From positions 1-58,199 of the forward strand of contig NZ_PVWF01000016.1 of NCBI RefSeq assembly GCF_003003995.1: a stretch of DNA of 58,199 nt. The letters are read 5' to 3'. Positions 1-9,552 of this stretch are shown here, piece after piece. Below the pieces are notes generated by a model. The model saw only the letters and a list, made by a program, of their open reading frames with translations. It had not been told where the DNA came from and did no database searches. The stretch comes from Pleurocapsa sp. CCALA 161 (GTDB lineage Bacteria > Cyanobacteriota > Cyanobacteriia > Cyanobacteriales > Xenococcaceae). Numbering within the stretch: position 1 is the stretch's first letter; every line of letters begins with the position of its first letter. The position numbers and the translations under genes were made by a program.

Positions 1-1
1 A

Positions 2-529
2 TTAACCACCCACAAAATCAGCGTTAATCTATCAGGAGCGCAGTTTAAACAATCAGACTTATTTCATCAAATAACTCAAACTTTGTTTAAAACGTCATTA
101 GAGCCTCATTTTTTGGAATTAGAATTAACCGAATCTATTTTAGTAGAAAATATCAAAACTACTGTTCACAGATTAAATCTGCTCAAAAAAATAGGCATTC
201 AAATATCGTTGGATGATTTTGGTACAGGATATTCTTCTTTGGGGTATTTACAGCAATTTCCTTTTGACACTTTAAAAATAGATGCTTGCTTTATTCGGGA
301 TATTAATCAGAATAAGGTCAATGCAGTAATTACTAAAACAATAATTGAAATGGCGCAGCAATTAGGTTTAAAAGTTGTTGCTGAAGGAGTCGAAACTACG
401 GCAGAATTAGAATTCCTAAAAAATGCGCAATGCGATGCAATCCAAGGATTTTTGTTTAGTCGTCCTTTATCGGCACAAGAGTTTCAAAAACTAGCAATGG
501 ATTATCTGCATTCAAGTAGGCAGTCATGA
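2..529 (+). CDS. EAL-domain c-di-GMP phosphodiesterase, C-terminal part (5' end outside window)
   Basis: The frame is open from the window edge, so the gene begins upstream; the TTG at 83 is not a real start. The reading frame from base 2 gives the EAL-domain core: ISVNLSGAQF (metal-binding Asn), ELTES (Glu), the DDFGTGYSS loop (paired Asp), LKID (Lys), VAEGVET (Glu) and the closing QGFLFSRPL (Gln). All of these are residues used for Mg2+ binding or catalysis in active c-di-GMP phosphodiesterases, so the domain looks competent; the EAL tripeptide itself lies outside. By family the enzyme hydrolyses cyclic di-GMP to pGpG in the cytoplasm. N-terminal sensor or GGDEF domains would lie upstream and cannot be seen. 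Confidence 0.9.
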   Translation, partial: LTTHKISVNLSGAQFKQSDLFHQITQTLFKTSLEPHFLELELTESILVENIKTTVHRLNLLKKIGIQISLDDFGTGYSSLGYLQQFPFDTLKIDACFIRDINQNKVNAVITKTIIEMAQQLGLKVVAEGVETTAELEFLKNAQCDAIQGFLFSRPLSAQEFQKLAMDYLHSSRQS

Positions 530-536
530 TTATTTT

Positions 537-568
537 TTAGCTATTAGCTATTAGCTGTTAGCTGTTAG
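537..568 (+). repeat. Heptanucleotide tandem repeat (CTATTAG/CTGTTAG)
   Basis: TTAG is followed by four 7-bp units: CTATTAG twice, then CTGTTAG twice. It lies just after the stop of the EAL gene. The same unit occurs at 21699-21719 inside a MITE-like element, with a looser version at 20735-20760. It resembles the short tandemly repeated repetitive (STRR) sequences of cyanobacterial genomes. Confidence 0.8.
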
Positions 569-745
569 ATTTAAGACTCCGCTAAACTTTCTTTTAGCGG
601 TACATCTTGCTCATGCTTCAGATTGATATTTCTACTTTTCAAGTAGTAATATAAAATCCACAAATGAATTCTACAAATTACTCTTTTACTTCCTCTACTT
701 CCCTACTTTTCATTTCTAGCTAACTTTAAAGTATTTCATATAATA

Positions 746-3700
746 ATGAGCTTATATTATCCTAATAAATTAGTTGAAATTCATACTAATGATCGATTTA
801 AACTTGAACGAATGATTGATGAATCAAGTCAAGATTTAGTATTAATAAAAACCTATAGTTCTCAAGTATCAGAAATTGAAGCAAAAAAAAGCTTAAACAG
901 AGAATATGCTTTACTAAAAAGTTTTCAGAATAAAAGTATAGTTAAGCCTTTGAGACTAGAAAATTATGAAAATAAGCTGGGTTTAATTTTAGAAAATTTT
1001 GAGGGACAGAGTTTAGTTGAATTTTTGCAGACTCAAACAGTTTCATTTCCCACTTTTGTAGCGATTAGGCTCCGCCTATGCTTCGCGATCGCAATTCAGC
1101 TAGCCGAAACTCTACAAGCAATACATCGTCAAGGAATAATTCACCGCAATTTAGAACCTGGCTGCATTTTAATCAATCCTAACAGCTTTGAGCTAAAGCT
1201 AATTAACTGTGCTTTTGCTACTACTAAAACGGATTCAGTTGCCAAGACAGCATCAGAGCTATTTTCAGGCTTAAACATAGCCTATGTTGCCCCAGAACAG
1301 ACGGGGAGAATGAATATTGCTCTTGATTATCGTGCTGATTTTTATTCCTTGGGAATTCTGCTCTATCAAATTGTAACTGGTGTAATGCCCTATGATCCTC
1401 AAGATTCTCTAGAGTTAATCCACTGTCATCTGGCTCAAACTCCCCCCACACCTCATGAGTTAAACAATCGCATTTCTCAAGTAATCTCCGCAATGATTAT
1501 GAAGCTGCTGGCTAAAAATCCTGATGATCGATATCAAAGTGCTGAAGCAATTAAAGCCGACTTGGAACATTGCCAAACACAGTATGCTCACTGCGGTGTA
1601 ATTGAAGAATTTGAATTAGCTAGATTAGATCGTCGTGGTCAATTTAAGCTTTCAACTCAGCTTTATGCTCGTGCTAGCGAATCAAAAGCGATCGCCGAAT
1701 CGATCGCGAGAGTTAAATCCTCAGCAAAAGCTGAATTATTGCTTCTCACAGGAGAATCAGGGATGGGCAAAACTGCCTTAGTCAAACAGGTTATTCCTAC
1801 CCTAATCGGCAAAGAAGGTCACTTTGTTACAGGCAACTTTGAGGATATCAGCAGTATCCCTTACCAAGGAATGATTCAGGCTCTACGGGAGTTAATCCAG
1901 CAGTTGCTAACTGAAAATCCAGCCAGTCGTCAGCTTTGGGAGCAAAAAATTCAAACGGCGATCGCCAACAACGGTAAAGTAATTACTAATATACTGCCAG
2001 AATTAGAGTTGATTATTGGTTCGCAGCCAGATATACCCGAACTTGCCCCTCAAGAAAGCCAAAATCGTTTTAATACTGTATTTGTTAAATTCTTACAGGT
2101 TTTTACTCAAGCAGAATGCCCTTTAATTTTGTTTTTGGACAATCTGCAATGGGCTGATGTTAGCTGTTTGAAATTAATTGAGCTGTTGGTAGAAAATTAT
2201 CAAAGCCAGTATTTATTAATCATAGGAGCGTATCGCGAAGTAGATTCAGATCACTTCTTAGTTCAAGCGATCGCCAAAATCTCACAAATCACTCAAGTTA
2301 AGCAAATTGCCCTGCAACCATTAGCGATCGCCGATATCAATTGTCTGCTGGTGGATACTTTGTGCTGTGAACCTAAAATATCATTACCTCTGGCTCAATT
2401 ACTGCTTCAACGTACCCACGGCAATCCTTTTTTAATCCATCTTCTCTTGCAATCTTTTGAGCGAGAAAAGCTGCTAACCTTTGACTTTGACTCTTTAAGC
2501 TGGCAGTGGTCGATCTCTGAGCTTCTGACTACTTCCGTTGTCAATCATAATATCTTGGAATTAGTTTGTAATAATTTAAATCAACTTCCCGATACCTGTC
2601 TGCAAATCTTAAAACTTGCTGCTTGTATAGGTAATCGGTTTGACTTAACGCTTTTAACTCATATTTGGCAGAAGACCGCAAAATTCAATAATAGTAGTAA
2701 TAGTTCTACTATACAGCTCGATCAAGAAGCAATCGCCCAAGAACTAAACTCTGCTCTCCAAGAGGGAATTATTATTGTTGAGCATCTACAATCAACAGCC
2801 TCTTATCAATTTTCGCACGATCGCGTTTATCAAACGGTTTATTCACTCCTCCCAGCAGCAGAATTAAGCCGACTGCATTTGCTCATTGGTCAATTTCTTC
2901 TACAGCAGACATCCACTATCGAGATGGAGGAGAAAATCTTTGTTATAGTTCATCATTTAAATCTTGCCAGAACATTACTAATTGAGCAGCCAGCTAAAAA
3001 CCGTTTAGTTAAATTAAATTTAACTGCGGGCAAAAAAGCTAAAACTGCTAACGCTTATAAAGTGGCGGCCAATTATCTAGAGATCGCGCTGAACCTATTG
3101 CCAAGATCTGCCTGGCAAGATAACTATCCTCTAATGTTAGCCGTCTATCAACAAGCAGCTGAAATTCAATATTTGCTCGGTAATTTTATTTATGCTGAAC
3201 AGCTAGGAAATATCTTACTAACTCAAGCAGAAACTGTACTAGATCGAGTTCAAGTCTACAAAATTAAAATTCATGCCCATATTGCTCAAAATCAAATGCA
3301 ATTAGCGGTAGATTTAGGCTTATCTGTGCTGAAATTATTAAAGATCTATTTACCCAATGATTTTACTGACAATCCAGAATATACTCTCCGTTTAGATATC
3401 AGTCAGCAAAATATTAAGTCTTTAAAAAAACTGCCGATTATGCAGAATTGCTCTGAGATTAGAGCAATGGAAATATTAACGATTATTATTCCTCCTGTTT
3501 ATATTGTGCGATCGCAACTATTTCCTGTAGTGGTTGCGAAAATGCTTGATCTTTGTCTGCAATACGGTAACTCTTCCCTGTCTGCCTATACTTATGGTCT
3601 TTATGGAATGCTGCTGTGTGCTTCAGGCAATATCGAGACAGGATATCAATTGGGTCAATTAGCTTTAGAACTGCAAGAACAATTTCATGCTCAAGAAATT

Positions 3701-5887
3701 CAATCTAAACTTAGTTTTTTGTTCAACAACATGATTCGTCATTGGCGAGAACCAGCAATTACTATCCTAGAACATTTTTTACAGGGAATTCAAACTGGGA
3801 TCGATGCTGGAGATCTCGAACATGCCTGTTTCCACGCTAAATACTATTGCACCTATTTATTTTTGTTAGGAGAGCCGTTGCCGACGGTTGAAGCACAATC
3901 CTCTAAGCAAATTGAAATGATTGCTCAGTTTAAACAGGATTTTCAGTTAAATTATGCTCGAATTTGGCATCAGCTAAATCTTAACTTCCAGGGAAAAGCC
4001 ACAGACAAATTCTTACTAATTGGCAAAAGCTTTGACGAATCAGAGGTGATAGTTAAGTGGCAACAAGAGAATAATGCTACCTCCTTATTTGCTCTTTATC
4101 TGGCAAAGTTAATTCTCTGCTATTTCTTTCAAGATTATCAGCAGGCTGTAGTTTATGGTCGCCAAGGAAAGCAATATCTGAATGCTAGCGTGGGTACGAT
4201 ATGCTTTGGGGAATATCATTTCTACTATGGTTTAGCTATGCTAGCTACATATCCTCCCAAAACTAAAATTCAACCAATTAATTTACCAGCAGATATTGTT
4301 GATTGTAGGCAGAAAATTCAACATTGGGCAAGTCATGCACCCAATAATTATCAGCATAAATATGAGTTGATCAGCGCTGAAATAGCTAGGATATGTGGAG
4401 ATAATGAACAAGCAGCTACTTGTTATGATCGAGCAATTGCCGAGGTAACTAAAGTCGGGTATCTGCATCTATCTGCATTAGCAGAAGAATTGGCAGGAGA
4501 GTTTTATCTATCAAGAGGAAAAATCAAAATAGCAGGTTATTACTTGACTGATTCTTATCAAGGTTATTTACAGTGGGGTGCGTTAGCCAAAGTCCAAGAA
4601 TTAGAATCAAAGCATTTAACTCTACTCAACTGCATTCCCAAACAAGAATTAATCACTAACCATAATCATCAAGCTGAAGAAATTACTGCTGATGACTATA
4701 CATCCTGCTCAAATTTGGCTAATTTAGATCTCTTTTCGATCATGAAAGCATCACAAGCAATATCTTCGGAAATTGTTTTAGATAACTTGTTAGCTAAAAT
4801 GATGAGGATCGTCATGGAAAATGCAGGAGCGCAAAAAAGCACTTTACTGCTTGAGCAAGATTCGGCCTGGATAGTTGCAGCTTCAACATCCATTGATTTA
4901 AAAACAATTGATTTACCTAATATCTCAATCAATGAGTATCAAGATTTGCCCAGCTCGATTATTAACTATGTTCAAAGTACTCGCAGTACAGTAATTCTCA
5001 AGCAAGCTCATCAAGAAGGGATGTTTATTAATGATCCCTACATTATTAAGCATCAAGCTAAATCTGTTTTATGTTGCCCGATGATTTATCAAGATCAACT
5101 ACAGGGAATTATTTATTTAGAAAATAGTTTGATTCAGGGTACTTTTTCCGATCAAAAATTATCAGTTTTGCAAGCTTTACTGTCTCAAGTATCTATTTCG
5201 ATTGCCAACGCTAAATTATATAAAGAACTTGAAGATCATGCTTCGGTGCAAAAGTCGCTCAAACAAAAAGAGATTTTGCTTAAGGAAATTCATCATCGAG
5301 TTAAAAACAATTTGTTTGTTGTTTCCACTCTGTTGGATTTTCAGAGCAACTATGTAGACGATCCCAAAGTAATTAAACTGCTGGAAAACTGCCAAAATCG
5401 TATTACAGCCATGGCAATGATTCATCAACATCTTTATGGCAATAGTAAGCTAGATAGAATCAATTTTGCTAATTATATTGAATCTTTGCTCGACAATTTA
5501 GCCTACTCTCAAGCTAGTCAAGAGAGAAATATCAACTTGATTCTCGACCTTGAACCAATTGAACTGAATATTGAAAGCGCAAACCCTTGCGGTTTAATTG
5601 TCAACGAGTTGATTTCTAATGCTATCGAACATGGTTTTTGCGATCGCAGTAGTGGTAATATTTGGCTGAAGCTAAAACATAATTCAGTAAGTAAAGTTGT
5701 CATGACTATTCAAGACGATGGCGTTGGCTTTAAACCAGGTTTGGATTTATACAATAGTGATTCCTTGGGACTAGAGTTAGTCTGTACTTTAGTTGAACAG
5801 TTAGAAGGTGAAATAAAACTCGATCAAACGCAAGGTACTAAGATTGAAATTGCGTTTGAAGAACTAAATTACGGCAGTAGAATTTAA
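746..5887 (+). CDS. Pseudokinase / AAA-ATPase / TPR / GAF / sensor histidine kinase (1713 aa)
   Basis: This giant cytoplasmic signalling protein has the order of the cyanobacterial Ser/Thr kinase-histidine kinase family: kinase-like domain (about 10-280), AAA/STAND ATPase (about 290-570, Walker A GESGMGKT at 336-343, Walker B ILFLDNLQW), a long helical TPR-like region (about 760-1290), GAF (about 1325-1490), a HisKA_2-type dimerisation helix EIHHRVKNNL with the phospho-acceptor near His1516, and a C-terminal HATPase with N box NELISNAIEHG and G box DDGVGF. The kinase domain keeps Lys35, but HRD is HRN (133-135) and DFG is NCA (154-156), so Ser/Thr phosphotransfer is probably lost while the histidine kinase looks intact. 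An in-frame HIP1-type repeat lies at residues about 106-116. No receiver gene is adjacent. Confidence 0.85.
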   Translation: MSLYYPNKLVEIHTNDRFKLERMIDESSQDLVLIKTYSSQVSEIEAKKSLNREYALLKSFQNKSIVKPLRLENYENKLGLILENFEGQSLVEFLQTQTVSFPTFVAIRLRLCFAIAIQLAETLQAIHRQGIIHRNLEPGCILINPNSFELKLINCAFATTKTDSVAKTASELFSGLNIAYVAPEQTGRMNIALDYRADFYSLGILLYQIVTGVMPYDPQDSLELIHCHLAQTPPTPHELNNRISQVISAMIMKLLAKNPDDRYQSAEAIKADLEHCQTQYAHCGVIEEFELARLDRRGQFKLSTQLYARASESKAIAESIARVKSSAKAELLLLTGESGMGKTALVKQVIPTLIGKEGHFVTGNFEDISSIPYQGMIQALRELIQQLLTENPASRQLWEQKIQTAIANNGKVITNILPELELIIGSQPDIPELAPQESQNRFNTVFVKFLQVFTQAECPLILFLDNLQWADVSCLKLIELLVENYQSQYLLIIGAYREVDSDHFLVQAIAKISQITQVKQIALQPLAIADINCLLVDTLCCEPKISLPLAQLLLQRTHGNPFLIHLLLQSFEREKLLTFDFDSLSWQWSISELLTTSVVNHNILELVCNNLNQLPDTCLQILKLAACIGNRFDLTLLTHIWQKTAKFNNSSNSSTIQLDQEAIAQELNSALQEGIIIVEHLQSTASYQFSHDRVYQTVYSLLPAAELSRLHLLIGQFLLQQTSTIEMEEKIFVIVHHLNLARTLLIEQPAKNRLVKLNLTAGKKAKTANAYKVAANYLEIALNLLPRSAWQDNYPLMLAVYQQAAEIQYLLGNFIYAEQLGNILLTQAETVLDRVQVYKIKIHAHIAQNQMQLAVDLGLSVLKLLKIYLPNDFTDNPEYTLRLDISQQNIKSLKKLPIMQNCSEIRAMEILTIIIPPVYIVRSQLFPVVVAKMLDLCLQYGNSSLSAYTYGLYGMLLCASGNIETGYQLGQLALELQEQFHAQEIQSKLSFLFNNMIRHWREPAITILEHFLQGIQTGIDAGDLEHACFHAKYYCTYLFLLGEPLPTVEAQSSKQIEMIAQFKQDFQLNYARIWHQLNLNFQGKATDKFLLIGKSFDESEVIVKWQQENNATSLFALYLAKLILCYFFQDYQQAVVYGRQGKQYLNASVGTICFGEYHFYYGLAMLATYPPKTKIQPINLPADIVDCRQKIQHWASHAPNNYQHKYELISAEIARICGDNEQAATCYDRAIAEVTKVGYLHLSALAEELAGEFYLSRGKIKIAGYYLTDSYQGYLQWGALAKVQELESKHLTLLNCIPKQELITNHNHQAEEITADDYTSCSNLANLDLFSIMKASQAISSEIVLDNLLAKMMRIVMENAGAQKSTLLLEQDSAWIVAASTSIDLKTIDLPNISINEYQDLPSSIINYVQSTRSTVILKQAHQEGMFINDPYIIKHQAKSVLCCPMIYQDQLQGIIYLENSLIQGTFSDQKLSVLQALLSQVSISIANAKLYKELEDHASVQKSLKQKEILLKEIHHRVKNNLFVVSTLLDFQSNYVDDPKVIKLLENCQNRITAMAMIHQHLYGNSKLDRINFANYIESLLDNLAYSQASQERNINLILDLEPIELNIESANPCGLIVNELISNAIEHGFCDRSSGNIWLKLKHNSVSKVVMTIQDDGVGFKPGLDLYNSDSLGLELVCTLVEQLEGEIKLDQTQGTKIEIAFEELNYGSRI
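1061..1092. repeat. HIP1-containing 32-bp repeat inside the kinase-like domain
   Basis: The repeat begins GCGATTAGGC and ends GATCGC. It has a close relative at 38312-38343, with about 27 of 33 aligned positions identical when one gap is allowed in each copy. It encodes the residues AIRLRLCFAIA, which interrupt a stretch that otherwise reads as a normal kinase helix (FVAI followed by AIQLAE). Confidence 0.65.
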
Positions 5888-5914
5888 TTGATGAGAATTT
5901 ATAACCAAATTCAT

Positions 5915-5945
5915 TGTAAGAGCTAAGTATTACTCAACTCTTACA
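5915..5945. terminator. Bidirectional hairpin terminator candidate
   Basis: The arms TGTAAGAG (5915-5922) and CTCTTACA (5938-5945) form a perfect 8-bp stem. It lies in the short gap between two convergent genes, the rightward histidine kinase and the leftward heme-oxygenase-fold gene. There is no strong U-tract, so termination is inferred from position. Confidence 0.45.
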
Positions 5946-5958
5946 CTTAACTATAAGC

Positions 5959-6729
5959 TTATACGGCTTTTAACATCTGACTGTATTCAAGCTGGCACTC
6001 TAAAGACTGAGCTTGGGCGTAAGTTAATAATCCTTGATTCCATTGAGTAAAAAGTTCAAAGACCTTTTCAACTAATTTTATGCTGTGTTGCTTGTTTTCT
6101 TCTGGAATATAAATGTTTTGAATATACTCATGCATATCATCTGAATGAGCTTCATGATCCTGTTCTGCTGCTACATGAAGACCACCAAAATATTTATACT
6201 CTTTATTAGTAGTCAATTGCAGTTCCTCAGTAACTTTTTTAGTAAAAGATAAAAAGATATCTGCCAGACCTTCAAGTGATTCTAAAATAACTAGCTTTTC
6301 GATTTCTGTACTCTCGGCAATATATTTGTACAACTCGTAAGTAACCAACCGTGAGGCTTTAGTTTCCTCATGCCATAAAAAAAATAGGGCATCATTCATT
6401 TCTAATTGACAATTAAATCCTAAACTTTCCATATCTTCAAGAAACCATTGCCAGTGATTGGCATCTTCATAGGCATGTTGATTTAAAATTGACTGAATCT
6501 TACTATTTGTATGTTCTTGATAAAAAGCATATTTACATAAATCTGTAAATCCCAAAATAAAAGGCGCAGAACAAGGAACAAAAGCTAATCTTTTTAAAGG
6601 ATTAATACTCTGGTCTTTCATAAAGTGGAATAGAGGAGACTGAGCATAAACTTTCTGTTTTGATTCAATCAAAGCTAGGATACTTTTCATCTCATTCAAA
6701 TAATTATTGGGTAGTTTGATATTAGGCAA
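5959..6729 (-). CDS. Heme-oxygenase-fold (TenA/CADD-like) putative di-iron oxidase
   Basis: The 256-residue protein is predicted to be all-helical. Its candidate metal ligands are spaced as in heme-oxygenase-like di-iron oxidases: Glu88 and His92 (YEDANHW), a central Glu150/Glu153 (LESLEGLAD) and His185/Glu189/His192/His195 (HVAAEQDHEAH). This places it with the TenA/CADD/UndA-type iron-containing redox proteins; the substrate cannot be told. It stands alone: the neighbour on one side is convergent, and a gap of about 600 bp follows on the other. The reading frame begins with TTG at 6729; the first ATG is Met14 (6690). Neither has a convincing ribosome binding site, so the start is uncertain. 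It could instead be a catalytically silent TenA-fold protein. Confidence 0.6.
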   Translation of the reverse strand: MPNIKLPNNYLNEMKSILALIESKQKVYAQSPLFHFMKDQSINPLKRLAFVPCSAPFILGFTDLCKYAFYQEHTNSKIQSILNQHAYEDANHWQWFLEDMESLGFNCQLEMNDALFFLWHEETKASRLVTYELYKYIAESTEIEKLVILESLEGLADIFLSFTKKVTEELQLTTNKEYKYFGGLHVAAEQDHEAHSDDMHEYIQNIYIPEENKQHSIKLVEKVFELFTQWNQGLLTYAQAQSLECQLEYSQMLKAV

Positions 6730-7325
6730 CCGAAAATTTGGGGATAAGAATTGTCTAATTCATTCACCCAAGAGATTGCCAATTGATAAAGAAGTTTTCA
6801 GAACTAAAGATTAACTTTGCTCAAATACCTCTTAAATTAAACTATCATATTAAGCGCTTAAAATCTAGATATTAATAGATATTATGAAGAAAATATTAAA
6901 AATAGAAAAAAAACCAATATTTTAGAGAAAACTAATTATCTTAAAATTTAGTATATTGGTTGACAAAAAAAAGGCAGGAATAAGATAATACCATTTTTAA
7001 AAAATAACTAGATCGATACAAAGATAGATATAAAGGGATGGTTAAAGGTTAAAGGCTTGCACCGCTTAGTTCGGTGTAAAGGGTAAAAGGCTTAGTCTAT
7101 GATGCTTTCTCCTTTCTCCTTTCTCCTTTTCCCTTTGACCAACTGTACTAAGTCTCTTGTTACTTTCGAAAATTGGTATAATAGCGATACGCACTTATAT
7201 TAGGACAATCATTACTCGTTACTTGTTACTTACGGGCAAATAACTTGAATACGTCCTAACCTAATCTGGTACGGCTATAAATCTTGTTTCTGCCTTGATT
7301 GAAGATCAATACCTATTGATACTAT
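6730..7325. other. Intergenic region with simple repeats, no gene seen
   Basis: No convincing coding frame was found. The stretch is AT-rich up to about 7030. It then holds purine-rich GGTTAAA-type repeats with a small CACCG/CGGTG hairpin (about 7038-7092), followed by a pyrimidine tract with TTTCTCC repeated three times (about 7102-7138). A small ATCAAT/ATTGAT hairpin near 7307-7322 lies just beyond the stop of the exchanger gene and may end its transcript. Confidence 0.5.
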
Positions 7326-8417
7326 TTAAATCATCCCTTCCACGACAGGATGGAAAAAGAAAGCGAGTGCTACCACTGCATAAGTCGCCAACAGTAAACT
7401 ACCTTCAAGCCAGTTTGACTCACCATCAGAACTAATCGAGTTAGCAATTAACACCGCTACTGTTACCGCAACTAGTTCAAAGGGATTGAAGTTAAGATCC
7501 ATTGGTTGACCAATAATCCAGCCAGCAATTACCAACACAGGGGCAACAAACAGGGCGATCTGCATACTTGAACCTACCGCCACGGAGACAGAAAGATCCA
7601 TCTTATCTTTCATCGCTACCGTTACCGCCGTTGCGTGTTCCGCTGCGTTACCAATGATAGGTAGCAAAATTACCCCCGTAAACAAAGCGCTTAAGCCTAA
7701 TTCAGACGTAGCCACTTCTAAAGAATCCACCAGGAGTTCTGATTCTACTGACACGGCTAAGGTAACAACTAACAGAATAAAAATCCAAAAAGGTAAGTTG
7801 ACTTTGGGTTCACCTTCTCCTCCCTCTTCTAAACCCACATCGGCTACTTCACAAAGATAGGCATGAGTTTTCATCGAAAAGAGTAGAGTTAGTCCATAAA
7901 CTAAAATTAGAATTACTGCTACGGCTACAGAGAGATTTTGCAAGGTTTGTTCTTCAATCCCTGATGAAGTATATTGAACCGCTGTCGGTAACAATAAGGC
8001 GATTACTGCTAAGTTCATCGTCGAGGCATTTAGCCTGGCTACGGTTGACTGAAATTTTTGCTCTTTAAACTTCAAACCCCCTAGCAACATGGAAAATCCC
8101 ATGACCAACAGTAGGTTACTGACTATTGAACCTGTAATGGTTGCCTTGACTACTCCAACTAAACCACCTTTGAGGGCAATAAAAGCCAAAATTAGTTCAG
8201 TTGCATTGCCAAAAGTGGCGTTGAGCAAACCGCCAATATTAGGGCCTGTAACAACAGCAATTTCTTCGGTGGCTTTACCCATAAAAGAAGCCAGAGGCAC
8301 AATACCCATAGCAGCGGTGATAAAAACAACTGTCTCCCCCCATTCCAAAAAATGTGCGGCAATAGATACGGGAATAAACACCAGTAAAATTAAGAAAAAT
8401 GTATCTTTATTGAACAT
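7326..8417 (-). CDS. cax: Calcium/proton exchanger (CAX family)
   Basis: This 363-residue integral membrane protein has about 11 hydrophobic segments. Two inverted-repeat signature motifs carry the transport glutamates: GNATE (70-74) and GNAAEH (256-261). A short acidic loop (EEGGEGEP, about 197-204) separates the two halves, as in CAX proteins. The family exchanges cytosolic Ca2+ for H+ across the membrane and removes Ca2+ from the cytoplasm; other divalent cations are possible. Length and topology are normal. ATG start at 8417. The gene is transcribed alone and diverges from ccdA across 159 bp, which should hold both promoters. Confidence 0.9.
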   Translation of the reverse strand: MFNKDTFFLILLVFIPVSIAAHFLEWGETVVFITAAMGIVPLASFMGKATEEIAVVTGPNIGGLLNATFGNATELILAFIALKGGLVGVVKATITGSIVSNLLLVMGFSMLLGGLKFKEQKFQSTVARLNASTMNLAVIALLLPTAVQYTSSGIEEQTLQNLSVAVAVILILVYGLTLLFSMKTHAYLCEVADVGLEEGGEGEPKVNLPFWIFILLVVTLAVSVESELLVDSLEVATSELGLSALFTGVILLPIIGNAAEHATAVTVAMKDKMDLSVSVAVGSSMQIALFVAPVLVIAGWIIGQPMDLNFNPFELVAVTVAVLIANSISSDGESNWLEGSLLLATYAVVALAFFFHPVVEGMI

Positions 8418-8576
8418 ATTTTTAGATCTGCAATTCCTTACGCTAATGACTTCACTGTAATAGCACGTCAGCTAATATTAGTCTTTCTTGAGAAGGAAGA
8501 CCTTGAGAATTAGCTATTTTGATAGAATTTAGACAGTACTAACTATAAGCTAGACTGACTATCATCAACTTTTTTA

Positions 8577-9320
8577 ATGCTGGAATTTTTACAAACGCAA
8601 TTATATTTATTAGAACGATTTGCCGATCGCCTTGTCTCCACTCAATTAGATCATCTTAGTCTGGTTAGTATTGGCATTATTTTTTTGGCAGGACTTGTTA
8701 CCAGCCTTACTCCCTGTATGCTATCGATGTTGCCCATTACTGTCGGCTATATTGGCGGTTATGAATCTGAGGGAAAACTACAAGCAGCAGTGCAGTCTAG
8801 CTGGTTTGCTTTGGGCTTGGCGACGACGCTAGCTATTTTAGGTATTATTGCTACTTCCATCGGTAAAGTATACGGACAAATTGGAGTGGGTTTACCCATT
8901 GTAGTTAGCTTAGTCGCGATCGCTATGGGACTCAATCTCTTGGAAATTTTGCCGTTGCGCTTTCCTTCTCTAGGCGCAACAGACTGGATTAGCGCTGATT
9001 TACCCCGTGGAGTTCGTTCCTATTTACTCGGTCTTACCTTTGGCTTAATTGCTTCTCCTTGCAGTACTCCAGTGCTAGCAACACTTTTAACTTGGGTGGC
9101 AACTACGCAAAATTTAGTTTTAGGAGCAGGTTTATTAGTGGCATATGCGATCGGCTATGTTACGCCGTTGGTTATTGCCGGAACTTTCACAGCCTCGATT
9201 AAAAAGATTCTAGAACTACGTCGTTGGTCTAGCTGGATTAATCCTATTAGTGGTGCTTTGTTACTAGGATTTGGTATTTTTTCTTTATTATCTCGCTTAC
9301 CAGCTATGAGCTTTATATAA
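8577..9320 (+). CDS. ccdA: Thiol-disulfide transporter CcdA (cytochrome c biogenesis)
   Basis: This 247-residue protein has six predicted membrane segments. It carries the two redox cysteines typical of CcdA, Cys47 in SLTPCMLS and Cys162 in IASPCSTP, each next to a proline in a membrane helix. By family it passes electrons from cytoplasmic thioredoxin across the thylakoid or plasma membrane to keep apocytochrome c haem-binding cysteines reduced (System II with CcsA/CcsB). No ccsB (ResB) gene follows. ATG start at 8577 after a T-rich leader without a clear Shine-Dalgarno sequence. Confidence 0.9.
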   Translation: MLEFLQTQLYLLERFADRLVSTQLDHLSLVSIGIIFLAGLVTSLTPCMLSMLPITVGYIGGYESEGKLQAAVQSSWFALGLATTLAILGIIATSIGKVYGQIGVGLPIVVSLVAIAMGLNLLEILPLRFPSLGATDWISADLPRGVRSYLLGLTFGLIASPCSTPVLATLLTWVATTQNLVLGAGLLVAYAIGYVTPLVIAGTFTASIKKILELRRWSSWINPISGALLLGFGIFSLLSRLPAMSFI

Positions 9321-9552
9321 GATTTTGTGTCCAAACAGGGGCCTCTATCCTTTTAAAGTTTTGGCAAACAGACCGCTCATACGCTGCAATGCAGGAGATA
9401 CATCTTCGGATAATCAGGGAAAATCAATAATCCTGAAACTTTCGCTTTGATAAGCTTAATCAATAGAAGGCAATCATATTTATTTTTCTATTGATTCTGA
9501 ACTACTTTATTGTATTTAAAATGGTAGATATTAACTAATAGTTAGTAATCTA

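Noticed and set aside
83-529. TTG at 83 as the start of the EAL gene
   Set aside because: The frame upstream to the window edge encodes conserved EAL-domain sequence (ISVNLSGAQF), so the gene begins outside the window.
8089-8460. 123-codon frame opposite the CAX gene
   Set aside because: It lies wholly over a well-conserved gene, and its translation is a Pro/Ala/Ser/Lys-rich antisense shadow.
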